From the NCBI RefSeq assembly GCF_028598555.1, contig NZ_JAQRFN010000013.1, positions 50,283 through 114,282 of the forward strand: a stretch of DNA of 64,000 nucleotides, in the 5' to 3' direction. The position numbers were made by a program, and so were the translations under genes. Of this stretch, positions 20,247-28,896 are shown piece after piece. Numbering within the stretch: the first letter of the stretch is position 1; each line of letters starts with the position of its first letter. Below the pieces are notes generated by a model, which was given only the letters and a program-made list of their open reading frames with translations, did not search any database and was not told the DNA's origin. This DNA is from Xenorhabdus anantnagensis (lineage in GTDB: Bacteria; Pseudomonadota; Gammaproteobacteria; Enterobacterales; Enterobacteriaceae).

Positions 20247-20828
20247 TTAGAAACGATATCCCACACCGATATTAAATCCATTAATGTTAAACCGATCTTC
20301 ATGACCTTTTAATGATGAACCTTCATAGCCAGCATAAAGGCTGAGATTTGGCATGGGATTGATTTCCACTCCTGCGCCATAGGCTAAACTGGTTGATTTA
20401 TTATCCGCTTTTACAGAATAATAAATTATTTCCCCATTTCTTCCACGCTCAGTTTCACCCTCGGAAAGATCGACTTTTGAATGGGCAAAACCCAACAATC
20501 CATAAACACTCATATAATCATTAATTCGGTAAGCTGGGCCAGCCATCAACGAATAATATTTTAGATCAGCATTGGCTTTCCTAGGCCCGTAATCATTATA
20601 GCCGCTATGACTTTCATTACCTTTCATATACGCAAATGAGCCAATAATACTCACAGGAGAATCCCATTCATAACGGTAGTGAAGATTCACACCGCGAAGA
20701 TTTTTAATATCTTGGATTTTACTTTGAGCGTAACCCACTGCGACAGTCTGTGAATCAGCATAAGCGACTGAGCCACACATAAAACCGGATACGACTAAAG
20801 TTGCAAGAAGCGCCTTTCTCATCTCCAT
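20247..20828 (-). CDS. Ail/OmpX/Lom-family outer-membrane protein
   Basis: A 193-residue eight-stranded barrel. The signal peptide is MRKALLATLVVSGFMCGSVAYA. Family hallmarks are SLMAGPAYRINDYMSVYGLLGFAHSK in the middle and NINGFNIGVGYRF at the C-terminus, ending in phenylalanine. Relatives (Ail, OmpX, PagC, Lom) mediate adhesion, serum resistance or stress tolerance. An AAACG...CCGTTT inverted repeat (about 20851-20866) lies just upstream of the start and may be an operator. Confidence 0.88.
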   Translation of the reverse strand: MEMRKALLATLVVSGFMCGSVAYADSQTVAVGYAQSKIQDIKNLRGVNLHYRYEWDSPVSIIGSFAYMKGNESHSGYNDYGPRKANADLKYYSLMAGPAYRINDYMSVYGLLGFAHSKVDLSEGETERGRNGEIIYYSVKADNKSTSLAYGAGVEINPMPNLSLYAGYEGSSLKGHEDRFNINGFNIGVGYRF

Positions 20829-21281
20829 TAACGATTACCTTTTATGTTTACTAAACGTTTTAACCGTTTAAAGTATAGATAGTTTCGGTCAGGCTATCGG
20901 GTAAAATGCAACAAATGTGAGGAAGATTGAATTATTAACATTATGGTATCAATTTAATTTATAGAGATGCTTCATCAAAAAACCAAATACCTCCCTTTTA
21001 ACCCAGTATCAAATTGATATCTATTGATATTTATTTTTGATGTTGATCCAACACAATATCACTTTGTAAATTGGCTATAATTTTTTCTTTAATTTTATTA
21101 GTCAACAATAAGACATAGAATGATAATTGTACTTATATTCCAGTATGAAATAATCTCTTATAAGATATATCTGTAAGCTAATACAGGAACCGCAATCAAC
21201 ATCCAACAAAAAAACGCGCCACTATTCTTGATTATCAGTCTCAAACACCCGTTACACTTTACTTAACTAAAGGAAATGAGA

Positions 21282-22556
21282 ATGAAATTAGAAACACTAT
21301 CTATCCATGCCGGTTACTCATCAGATCCAGCAACCAAAGCTGTTGCTGTCCCCATTTATCAGACGACTTCCTATTCTTTCGATGACTCCCAACATGGCGC
21401 AGATCTTTTTGACTTAAAAGTCGAAGGCAACATTTACTCCCGCATAATGAATCCAACAAACGATGTATTGGAAAAGCGGGTCGCCGCTTTAGAAGGGGGT
21501 ATTGGTGCGCTTGCAGTGGCTTCTGGGATGGCGGCGATCACCTACGCTATTCAAACCATTGCAAGGGTTGGGGATAACATTATTTCGGTGGCGAAACTCT
21601 ATGGTGGTACTTATAACTTAATGGCACACACTTTCCCAAGCATTGGGATTGAGACCCGTTTCGTGGCTCATGACGATATTGCTGCCATTGAAGAGATGAT
21701 TGATAAGAAAACCAAAGCAATATTCTGTGAATCCATAACCAATCCAAGCGGGAATATCATTGATATCCAAGCACTGGCAGATATTGCCCACTGGCACGGA
21801 ATTCCCCTGATTGTCGATAATACCGTCGCCACTCCTTATCTATGCCGTCCGTTCGAGCATGGTGCAGACATTATTATCCACTCCCTGACCAAATATATCG
21901 GAGGCCACGGTACTTCGATTGGTGGAATCATTGTTGATTCAGGAAAATTCCCATGGGAAAAACATCAAGATCGCTTTGCCATCCTAAGCACACCGGATGC
22001 CTCGTATCACGGGATAACTTATACCGAACATTTTGGTGCCGCAGCCTTTATCGCCCGCTGCCGTGTTGGGCCACTGCGCAGCACTGGGGCGGCACTTTCA
22101 CCATTTAATGCTTTTCTCATCCTACAAGGTCTTGAAACTTTGGCACTTCGTATGGAGCGTCATACTGAAAATGCCCTAAAAATCGCCCAATATCTGGAAA
22201 AACACCCTCAAGTGTCATGGGTTAAATATGCGGGATTGCCTGCACACCCAGAGCATGATTTGGCTGTCCGTTATATGGGGGGAAAACCGGCTTCAATTCT
22301 TTCTTTCGGCATTAAAGGGGGAGAAGATGCGGGCATCCGTTTTATTGATGCCCTGCAACTGATTGTACGTCTGGTAAATATTGGCGATGCCAAATCATTG
22401 GCTTGTCACCCTGCATCAACAACTCACCGTCAGCTAAATGATGAAGAACTGGTAAAAGCAGGTGTATCACGGGATCTGATTCGCCTATCTATTGGAATCG
22501 AACACAGCGACGACATTATTGCAGATCTTTCACAAGCGTTGGATGCGGCAAAATAA
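21282..22556 (+). CDS. metY: O-acetylhomoserine sulfhydrylase / aminocarboxypropyltransferase (PLP enzyme)
   Basis: A 424-residue Cys/Met-metabolism PLP enzyme that joins O-acetylhomoserine with sulfide (or methanethiol) to give homocysteine (or methionine). Start: METLSIHAG-type N-terminus (MKLETLSIHAGYSS). The PLP lysine is in HSLTKYIGGHGT (K204). I prefer the ATG at 21282, seven bases after AAAGGA; the ATG at 21276 is only one base from it. The 447 bases upstream are AT-rich; I see no clear MetJ box or riboswitch. It stands alone. A weak hairpin follows at 22606-22625. Confidence 0.9.
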   Translation: MKLETLSIHAGYSSDPATKAVAVPIYQTTSYSFDDSQHGADLFDLKVEGNIYSRIMNPTNDVLEKRVAALEGGIGALAVASGMAAITYAIQTIARVGDNIISVAKLYGGTYNLMAHTFPSIGIETRFVAHDDIAAIEEMIDKKTKAIFCESITNPSGNIIDIQALADIAHWHGIPLIVDNTVATPYLCRPFEHGADIIIHSLTKYIGGHGTSIGGIIVDSGKFPWEKHQDRFAILSTPDASYHGITYTEHFGAAAFIARCRVGPLRSTGAALSPFNAFLILQGLETLALRMERHTENALKIAQYLEKHPQVSWVKYAGLPAHPEHDLAVRYMGGKPASILSFGIKGGEDAGIRFIDALQLIVRLVNIGDAKSLACHPASTTHRQLNDEELVKAGVSRDLIRLSIGIEHSDDIIADLSQALDAAK

Positions 22557-22605
22557 TTATTAATATTGTTTTACCGATAAAGATATTCAACAAGAATATG
22601 AATCA

Positions 22606-22625
22606 GGGCTGGCTAAAACCAGCTC
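22606..22625 (+). terminator. Weak terminator after metY
   Basis: GGGCTGG / CCAGCTC stem (one G-U pair) with a six-base loop, 49 bp after the metY stop, followed by only two T residues. Confidence 0.45.
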
Positions 22626-22706
22626 TTCACCATCAGGCTTTAAATGTTATCCATGGTCTCACTCTTGCCACTGACTGAATTAACCCCGCCTGCTCTTGAA
22701 TTTCGA

Positions 22707-22826
22707 TCACTGGCATAATCGGTTTTTGACATCCTCTGAAGGCCGAGGTTTTACGGCGCACTGGATAAAATCAGGGGTCATATTTTCGCCATCAAACCAG
22801 CTATCCCATCCTTCTCCTACCGGCGT
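22707..22826 (-). pseudogene. C-terminal remnant of a VapB/VagC-type antitoxin
   Basis: The minus strand reads TPVGEGWDSWFDGENMTPDF, then about 19 further residues and a stop. This closely resembles the C-terminus of VapB antitoxins (PVGESWDSWFDGE...). Stop codons lie directly upstream in this frame, so the DNA-binding N-terminus is gone, and no vapC toxin follows. It fills the otherwise geneless 22557-22957 stretch. Confidence 0.65.
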
Positions 22827-22957
22827 TATTTAAGTTCATTGAAAAGCGTAGCTCTTTCATGAGATATGTTAATGGGATATACATTACTTGATTTGCCTTA
22901 ACTTCACGTAAAAACGAGCAGTATTAAACCACCCGTTCTACAAATTATTCCTTTAAA

Positions 22958-24256
22958 CTATCCCTTTTTCCTGATAATCCGACGACGTTTATTAAACAGA
23001 TCCGGCAATATCGTTTGTGATACGCACCGCCACTCAAGTTTATCGATATCAACACCCTGTTTGGCAAAATAGTCTGACAGCGCTGATTGGCATTGCTGGA
23101 GAATCTCAATGGCACAATCGCCTTCTAATTTCAGCAACAACTCCGTTTGCGTAAGTCGATAATCACTCGTCAGCGGCAGGGTATTGGCAATGATCCGTGA
23201 ACAAGGATCGGCGAAAATACTCACTATGCCCCCGTCAAGCGCAGGTAAAATTAACTGATCATCACTACGCCCTTCAACGCGCTCTATCGCCAATGCTGGA
23301 TTGCCACAAGTACACGGGGTTTTCTTCACCACCAAAATATCATCAAGCTGATAACGCACAATTGGCTGAGATTCCCGTGTAAAATCAGTAATGATCGGGT
23401 TAAAACGGGATTCATCAATCCATTTTGGCTCTATATGAAGAAATTCTTCATTAAGATGCAGGGTTCCATGCGAGCAAGTACACGCCAGAAAACCTTCCGT
23501 TGCCTGATAAATTTCTCCCACCTCCCTGAATACGTTCTCCAACAATTGACGATCCTGCGGCTCCAGCACTTCTGCCACTGAGATCACTTTCGCTGGTGAC
23601 AAGGACACTTCACCTTGTTGAATTTTCAAGGCGAGCGCCCGCAGTACTTGAGCAGGAGCCACGATAATCGTTGGTTTATACTCTGCCAACGCTTGCACCT
23701 GCTGATTAAAATCAGCGAACAAATCAAAAAAACGGAAGGATATCCAGCGATTCTGAACGCTGTCGTAGAGATTGTTTCCTGCCCGCAAAAACAGCGCGAC
23801 CCGCTCACCATGAAATAAACCGTTCGGTAGCATTTTGGCGAGCATAGTTCCAGCCCAAATATCCCGCTCTTTAGGGCTGATAACGAAAATCCCCCGCTGC
23901 CCTGATGTGCCCGATGACATTCCAACGCTGAATTTACCGACCGTCGGTTTGAAATCGCGTGACTGTTCGCTCAATCGCGCACACTCCAAGAGCGCATCAC
24001 GCTTGAGACCTGCCGTATTCATCCGGTCAAAATTTTCCATCATGATGGCTTTATTCATGAGCGGATATTCCACCAACGGTAAATCACCATATGAGGCAAA
24101 ATAAGGGCTTTTCGCCAGTACCCTGAGCCTGAATTTCGCTAGCTCTCTCGATTGATGTTGTTCAAGCTGCTGTCGGTTGGAAAATTTCCACTGTTTTTTA
24201 GCTCGCCAATAGTACCAAAGCGTTTTAAGTATCATTCCAAATCTCCCTCGTGACAT
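22958..24256 (-). CDS. PaaK/CapK-like adenylate-forming enzyme (F390-synthetase-related)
   Basis: A 432-residue adenylating enzyme of the phenylacetate-CoA ligase / coenzyme F390 synthetase group. The ATP-binding P-loop-like motif is visible as SVGMSSGTSGQRGIFV (residues about 109-124). The later acyl-adenylate region includes YQATEGFLACTC and PIVRYQLDDILVV. Cysteines in CTCGNPA may bind metal. It is the last gene of a four-gene operon and overlaps the MBL-fold gene by 25 bp. It probably activates a carboxylic acid made by the upstream ketosynthase and dehydrogenase; substrate unknown. Confidence 0.8.
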   Translation of the reverse strand: MSRGRFGMILKTLWYYWRAKKQWKFSNRQQLEQHQSRELAKFRLRVLAKSPYFASYGDLPLVEYPLMNKAIMMENFDRMNTAGLKRDALLECARLSEQSRDFKPTVGKFSVGMSSGTSGQRGIFVISPKERDIWAGTMLAKMLPNGLFHGERVALFLRAGNNLYDSVQNRWISFRFFDLFADFNQQVQALAEYKPTIIVAPAQVLRALALKIQQGEVSLSPAKVISVAEVLEPQDRQLLENVFREVGEIYQATEGFLACTCSHGTLHLNEEFLHIEPKWIDESRFNPIITDFTRESQPIVRYQLDDILVVKKTPCTCGNPALAIERVEGRSDDQLILPALDGGIVSIFADPCSRIIANTLPLTSDYRLTQTELLLKLEGDCAIEILQQCQSALSDYFAKQGVDIDKLEWRCVSQTILPDLFNKRRRIIRKKG

Positions 24257-25038
24257 AGCTGGATAGGAATCTGCTTTTGGTCAATTTGGTGCAATTTATT
24301 CAATGTTTCGTAATAGGCGCGGCTGTCATCCATAATGATATTCGCCAACTTTGCAGGCCCACGCAGTTCACGGTAGTTACTTGGTGACCAAGCCGCATCG
24401 CCCGCCAACAATACCCACCCCTGTTCAGTCAATATACAAAGGCCGAGATGCCCCGCCGCATGACCGGGCAGTGGAATAATAAACATCTGTTTCTGGCTTT
24501 CTGGCACAGCATAACCTTCACCCAATACCGCCAATTCTTCTGGCAGCGGACTGGTTTCAAACCCTTCATAAAAACAGGCTCTGGATTCAAAATCTTCTGG
24601 GATTAATCCCCGTACAAATGCTTTTTTCAGCGCAGCAATACCGCGTAAGTTGCGAGTTTTCCGCCAACCTTCCCCCGAACAGATAAATTTGGCCTGTGGG
24701 AAATCCCGCAATCCAGCAATATGATCACCATGAAAGTGAGAAATGATAATGCCATCAATATCACGCGCTTGAATGCCCTCTTCTTTCAGTTGCATCACCA
24801 ATGCATCTTTGGTGTCAAAGTAGACTGGCGTGACTGTGCGATATAACCGAATAACCCCACTGCGGGTATGATCGTAAAAATGACTGGCATATCCAGTATC
24901 GAGTAGCCAACGTTTGTCATTGCACTCCAGCAACCATGCGCGGGCCGGAAATTTACATATGCGCAGACTGGCACCTTTCAGTGCCATGCAGCCGGGATGA
25001 GTGCAGTATCCCACTTCAAAAACACGCATCTTAACCAT
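24232..25038 (-). CDS. MBL-fold metallo-hydrolase
   Basis: A 268-residue metallo-beta-lactamase-fold protein. The zinc motif HxHxDH appears as HFHGDH at 101-106. Further ligands are likely in PLPGHAAGHLG (about H193) and LLAGDAAW (D213 region). The family includes lactonases that open homoserine lactones, thioesterases and glyoxalase II. Within this operon it may hydrolyse a thioester or lactone intermediate. It overlaps the dehydrogenase gene by 8 bp and the adenylating gene by 25 bp, so all are translated together. Confidence 0.85.
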   Translation of the reverse strand: MVKMRVFEVGYCTHPGCMALKGASLRICKFPARAWLLECNDKRWLLDTGYASHFYDHTRSGVIRLYRTVTPVYFDTKDALVMQLKEEGIQARDIDGIIISHFHGDHIAGLRDFPQAKFICSGEGWRKTRNLRGIAALKKAFVRGLIPEDFESRACFYEGFETSPLPEELAVLGEGYAVPESQKQMFIIPLPGHAAGHLGLCILTEQGWVLLAGDAAWSPSNYRELRGPAKLANIIMDDSRAYYETLNKLHQIDQKQIPIQLCHEGDLE

Positions 25039-26050
25039 GTAATCCCGCCTGCTGATCTATCTGTTTTAACCAATTGGCCGTTAAATGAATGCCTTCTTCC
25101 ATGGTATAAATCGGCGAGTACCCCAGTTCTTCCCGTGCCTTTGAGTTATCCAGTGTCATGGAATAATAAGCCGCCCCAATACCGTAACGAGTCAGTAACG
25201 GCTCTTTTCGGGTGAGCATAGCCATTCCTTCCAATACTGCCGCAGCACCATACAGAAATGGATAAGGCAATGATTTGATTCGATAGCCAAACTGCATCTC
25301 ATCAAATAACTGTCCTAAGGTTTTCGCCAATGGTTGTGGCTGCTGATTGGTAATGTTATATATCGCCCCGCTTTGTAAGCCTTCGCGTTGGGTCGCCAAT
25401 GACATGGCATGGACAACATTCATTACATAAGTGAGATCCAAGGCATTTTTCCCACCCGCAGGCAAGGCCATAACGCCTTTACTGGATTTAACCTGGACCA
25501 GCAGGCGCGGCAATAACACTCGGTCATGTGGGCCAAATAACCCACGGGGGCGCAAAATAATATAAGTTGTGTCTGGATAGCGGCGAATCAGTTTGAGTAT
25601 GCACTCTTCCGCCAGAAACTTCGTTCGGGCGTAATCATTGGCGAAATGCTGACTACGCTGATTTTCAGTAATATGCTGTTGGTGTGAAAAATTAAAATAT
25701 ACGGCTGGCGTAGAAATATGGACAAATCGCTGGATACCGCATATTCCTGCCGCCTGCGCCAATATATATGTCGCAGTCAAATTGATACGTTCAAACTCAT
25801 CAGGATCACCCCAGGGAGAAGATTTGGCGGCACAATGCCAGACTGCATCACAATCTGACATCAGCTCGATTGCTTCATCCACCGTTAGCGTCCCCAGTTC
25901 AGCACGGCGAAATTTAGCTCCCAATTGAGTTAACAACTCTCCCGCCTGCGGATCACGCCCGGTTGCCACCACCGCCTCCCCGCGCGATAACAGGTAATCA
26001 ACGGCATTACGACCTAAGCCGCTTGTTGCTCCAGTTACAAGGATTTTCAT
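25031..26050 (-). CDS. NAD(P)-dependent 3-beta-HSD/OleD-like dehydrogenase
   Basis: A 339-residue extended SDR. The nucleotide-binding motif is TGATSGLGRN (6-15) and the catalytic pair is Y140 and K144 (YARTK), with the serine in HISTPAVYF. It resembles the 3-beta-hydroxysteroid dehydrogenase branch, to which OleD, the 2-alkyl-3-ketoacid reductase of olefin synthesis, belongs. Its ATG overlaps the ketosynthase stop by four bases (ATGA). Reduction of the beta-keto product of that ketosynthase is the natural inference. Confidence 0.82.
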   Translation of the reverse strand: MKILVTGATSGLGRNAVDYLLSRGEAVVATGRDPQAGELLTQLGAKFRRAELGTLTVDEAIELMSDCDAVWHCAAKSSPWGDPDEFERINLTATYILAQAAGICGIQRFVHISTPAVYFNFSHQQHITENQRSQHFANDYARTKFLAEECILKLIRRYPDTTYIILRPRGLFGPHDRVLLPRLLVQVKSSKGVMALPAGGKNALDLTYVMNVVHAMSLATQREGLQSGAIYNITNQQPQPLAKTLGQLFDEMQFGYRIKSLPYPFLYGAAAVLEGMAMLTRKEPLLTRYGIGAAYYSMTLDNSKAREELGYSPIYTMEEGIHLTANWLKQIDQQAGLHG

Positions 26051-27045
26051 GGTCTTAAAATCATCTCACTTAATGAAAGCCCAGCCGCTGTGCCAAGCAA
26101 CATCACATAATCACGGCCATAATAGCGATCGGTAATCATGGCTTCATGCAGAGCACTAGGAATCGATGCTGCGACCTGATTTCCGCGATAACGATAAATA
26201 TTCATAAATCTCTCATCCCTGATATTCAATCGATTACGAATATGTTTCAGCCCCAAATGGCTTGCCTGATGGGGAACCACGGTATCAATATCGGACATTT
26301 CAAGATTTGCGCTCGCCAGTACACGCTCTGTAAAGCCTTCAATTAATGAAGCAGTCAGTTTAAACAGTGGCTTACCTTGCATCTGGAACAGAAAATCACT
26401 ATCTTCCATGCCCGCACGAAGATTCTTGCGAGTTCCGCCAGCCCGGATCTCACATAATTCGAGACCTTCTGGATAAGTCTCATGTTTGTAGGTCACAATC
26501 CCGCTTTGCCCATCCCCTCTTTCGACGATCATACAAGCCGCTCCATCACCAAAAATCAATGAAGATTCCTGATGTGACCAGTCAATGCCACGGGAAGCCA
26601 TCTCTGCGGAGACAATCGCAATACGCCGATACTGTCTGGTCGCCAACAATCCGCTGGCAACACTCAGAGCAGAGATAAAACTCACACAGCTTGAATTAAT
26701 ATCAAAACAGGCAGTTCCTGCCTTTAATCGGCTCATTTTTAAAATATGTGCCGCAGAATAAGGTAAAGCTTGAATCGGGATTGCAGAAGCTGAAATTAAC
26801 AGATCAATTGAATCCGGCTGGATTTGATGTGTTTTTAAAGTATCATGTAATGCATCTACGGCTAATTTAGCTTGAGATGCCTGATAATCAGAATGATAAC
26901 GATATTCTATTCCGGAATGCTTTTCTACAAAACCACTCGGTTTATTTAATTTCAAATCTAAATCGGATGAATACACTTTATTTTCTGGCAAAGCAGTGCC
27001 AGACGCAATGATCTTTAATGGGATCAATTCATTTGAATTTTTCAT
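26047..27045 (-). CDS. FabH/OleA-like beta-ketoacyl synthase III
   Basis: A 332-residue thiolase-fold ketosynthase with an intact triad: C120 (DINSSCVSF), H259 (VVPHQASHLG) and N289 (YRGNQVAASIPSAL). This chemistry condenses an acyl thioester with a second acyl group. A housekeeping FabH would sit in the fab operon. Here it leads a dedicated operon with an OleD-like dehydrogenase, an MBL hydrolase and an adenylating enzyme, which suggests secondary lipid, lactone or signal synthesis. A decayed copy of its 5' end lies at 28338-28506. Confidence 0.85.
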   Translation of the reverse strand: MKNSNELIPLKIIASGTALPENKVYSSDLDLKLNKPSGFVEKHSGIEYRYHSDYQASQAKLAVDALHDTLKTHQIQPDSIDLLISASAIPIQALPYSAAHILKMSRLKAGTACFDINSSCVSFISALSVASGLLATRQYRRIAIVSAEMASRGIDWSHQESSLIFGDGAACMIVERGDGQSGIVTYKHETYPEGLELCEIRAGGTRKNLRAGMEDSDFLFQMQGKPLFKLTASLIEGFTERVLASANLEMSDIDTVVPHQASHLGLKHIRNRLNIRDERFMNIYRYRGNQVAASIPSALHEAMITDRYYGRDYVMLLGTAAGLSLSEMILRP

Positions 27046-27106
27046 TTTATTATTACTTCCAAGTGTTAATTTTTTGTTTAAATTTATTATCAGAATATAA
27101 AGTTAG

Positions 27107-27175
27107 TTCTGAGTATAGGGTTAGATTAAATAAGTATTTATCAGATAGTCGGTCAAACAGGAAGTAGATATTTAT
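27107..27175 (-). promoter_or_regulatory. Element upstream of the ketosynthase operon
   Basis: This 69-bp stretch aligns without gaps to 28561-28629 at about three quarters identity (52 of 69 by hand count), with the shared blocks TTCTGAG and TATTTATCAGA / TTATTTATCAGA. It starts 62 bp before the ketosynthase ATG. It may hold the operon promoter or a regulator site. Alternatively it is simply part of the same ancient duplication as the nearby pseudogene. Confidence 0.55.
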
Positions 27176-27280
27176 GATACATCATATTACTAAATTGAAA
27201 TATTCAACACAGATGCATGAAAAATAAAAATTTTTCCCGGCTCACTATTTCGATGCTATAAAATTTTTTTAATGAAATTA

Positions 27281-27309
27281 AAGTTCCATGAGATTTAATC
27301 ATGGAACTT
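27281..27309. terminator. Perfect 11-bp hairpin
   Basis: AAGTTCCATGA / TCATGGAACTT with a seven-base loop, in the 587-bp geneless stretch 27046-27632. It lies between the PAP2 gene and the ketosynthase operon, both minus strand, so it could end PAP2 transcription although it is about 320 bp past the stop. Apart from this and the upstream element I see only AT-rich sequence there. Confidence 0.4.
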
Positions 27310-27632
27310 GTTGTATTTATGTGAAATAAAGATAAATGTTAATTTACAAATAAACCAACTGAACTTAGTCATAAGAAATAGTTTTATTGGTTTTTTATTT
27401 CAATGAAAAACCATTTAAGTCCAGTTCTTCAAAAGAAACAGCAATTAAATATTAATCCAATATTTTTGGTTATTTGCACCCTAAAATGAAATAAATCGCC
27501 TAGCTCATAAAGTATATATTTAAAAACAAAAATGATGAAAAAATTACTCTGAATAATATATTGCTGTTCAGAAAAATGATTTCAATAAATCAAGTGCTAT
27601 TTGATTCCTATTCCATCTTATTTTTCTGCCGC

Positions 27633-28286
27633 TCATGCACTACTCCGTTTGCTGGTTGGCTTGCGATCAGAACGATCCGCAACCGCCTGTAAAATTAACT
27701 GACACAAGATGCCAATAACAATTGCTGTTAATAACCCTGCCATAAGATCGATAAATAAATGCCGCCGCAATTGAATAATGGAAAAACATATCGATACTCC
27801 CCACGTTAACCACAACAGCCGCCAGGATTTTTGTTTTCCTTGCCAAAGCGCATACACAGATAATGCGGTCAACGAAGCATGTAATGAAGGCAAACAATTT
27901 TGTGATGAATCTATCGCGACCACATGATTAAGTAGCTGATCCACAAACTTATCACCTGTAATCTGTGGATAATCGAGCGTTGTAGGATAGAGCAAGTAGA
28001 TCAGGCCAGAAAATAGGGCACAACCCTGCATTGCCAACATTAACCAACGTACACGGGATAATGGACTGAACAGATAAGCCAACGGTATCAATAGGAAGAA
28101 AGAGAGATAGAACCAGATGCCATTGGAGGAAAATACGATCCATTCATCAATGGCAGAAAGTCGCAATATCGTCACTTGCTCGTTTAAGTAATAGTTAGCC
28201 GTAAAATAGTAAACAATAAAAACCGTTCCCCATCCTAATAAACAACATAATAGCCGGTATCCTAACCGTTCGGTTCTCCAGTTCAT
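27633..28286 (-). CDS. PAP2-family membrane phosphatase
   Basis: A 217-residue multi-spanning protein. The phosphatase signature is split as expected: NCLPSLHASLTAL (residues about 133-145) and RRHLFIDLMAG (about 173-183), matching the PSxH and RxxxxxH/D-type motifs of the PAP2_3 group. Five or six hydrophobic segments are visible. Relatives dephosphorylate lipid phosphates or transfer head groups at the membrane. Its position beside the ketosynthase operon, with a copy of that operon's upstream region ahead of it, suggests a shared lipid-related task. Confidence 0.8.
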   Translation of the reverse strand: MNWRTERLGYRLLCCLLGWGTVFIVYYFTANYYLNEQVTILRLSAIDEWIVFSSNGIWFYLSFFLLIPLAYLFSPLSRVRWLMLAMQGCALFSGLIYLLYPTTLDYPQITGDKFVDQLLNHVVAIDSSQNCLPSLHASLTALSVYALWQGKQKSWRLLWLTWGVSICFSIIQLRRHLFIDLMAGLLTAIVIGILCQLILQAVADRSDRKPTSKRSSA

Positions 28287-28337
28287 TCTGGCCTCTTTAT
28301 CATTTGACAGTCTGTATTATTCATCATCTACTCCGCC

Positions 28338-28506
28338 TCATTTCTCACGCCATAATCCATTTATTGCATCAGCCACAAGCATGTTCATCGCCTGGATTTA
28401 TTTAACTTAAGGTCTAAATCAGAGGATATAATTTCTGTTCCGGCAAAAAGTCACCAGAGGAAATAATCTTTAATAAGAGCAATTCCTTTATATTATTAAT
28501 TTTCAC
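28338..28506 (-). pseudogene. Decayed 5' copy of the FabH/OleA-like gene
   Basis: Reading left from a GTG at 28506 gives LLKIISSGDFLPEQKLY, matching LKIIASGTALPENKVY at the start of the ketosynthase. A one-base deletion then shifts the frame, and SDLDLKLNKS (against SDLDLKLNKP) continues in the next frame. After a gap of roughly 13 codons, QAMNMLVADAIN corresponds to QASQAKLAVDALH. It ends at a TGA at 28340-28338, 52 bp before the PAP2 start. This explains most of the geneless stretch 28287-28680. Confidence 0.85.
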
Positions 28507-28560
28507 AAAACATTTCCGTTTGTTATTTTTATTTTAAATTCTCGCTTCAGAAATAATGTT

Positions 28561-28629
28561 TTCTGAGCACAGGATTAGAATAAACTATTATTTATCAGAC
28601 AATCGAGGGAACAGAAAGAGGATGTTTAT
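28561..28629 (-). promoter_or_regulatory. Upstream element of the decayed ketosynthase copy
   Basis: Partner of 27107-27175 (about 75 percent identical, no gaps). It lies 54 bp ahead of the pseudogene GTG, much as the other copy lies 61 bp ahead of the intact gene. If still active it would now drive the PAP2 gene. Confidence 0.55.
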
Positions 28630-28680
28630 TAAATAGAAGAGAACTAAAGTTAAATTCACATCCAATCAATTGACAATAAT

Positions 28681-28839
28681 ATGAATTTACTGGTTTCAGA
28701 AAGTATTAATGGCGGCCAGATAGTTAAACAACTTTTTTGGAATTTTGCAAAACAGCCAATATTACGCCCCCAGAACAAAAACTATTATCCGTTGGAAAGT
28801 TTCATCGCTTGGCATCGTAACCAAGTCTTTAAGGAATAA
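28681..28839 (+). CDS. Short open frame of unknown meaning
   Basis: A 52-residue frame from an ATG at 28681 reads MNLLVSESINGGQIVKQLFW, later YYPLESFIAWHRNQVFKE. Its composition looks protein-like and it fills the rest of the gap before potD, but there is no clear Shine-Dalgarno and I recognise no family. It may be a fragment of a lost gene. Confidence 0.25.
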   Translation: MNLLVSESINGGQIVKQLFWNFAKQPILRPQNKNYYPLESFIAWHRNQVFKE

Positions 28840-28855
28840 TCCTCAGATATTAAAA

Positions 28856-28874
28856 GGGGAAGCAACGCTTCCCC
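28856..28874 (-). terminator. Intrinsic terminator of potD
   Basis: GGGGAAGC / GCTTCCCC stem with a three-base loop followed, on the minus strand, by TTTTAAT. It lies 23 bp past the potD stop. Confidence 0.9.
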
Positions 28875-28896
28875 AATAACTTAATTGAATTTCAGA

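Noticed and set aside
21100..21281. A possible methionine-type riboswitch ahead of metY
   Set aside because: No conserved SAM-riboswitch core or MetJ box series could be seen.
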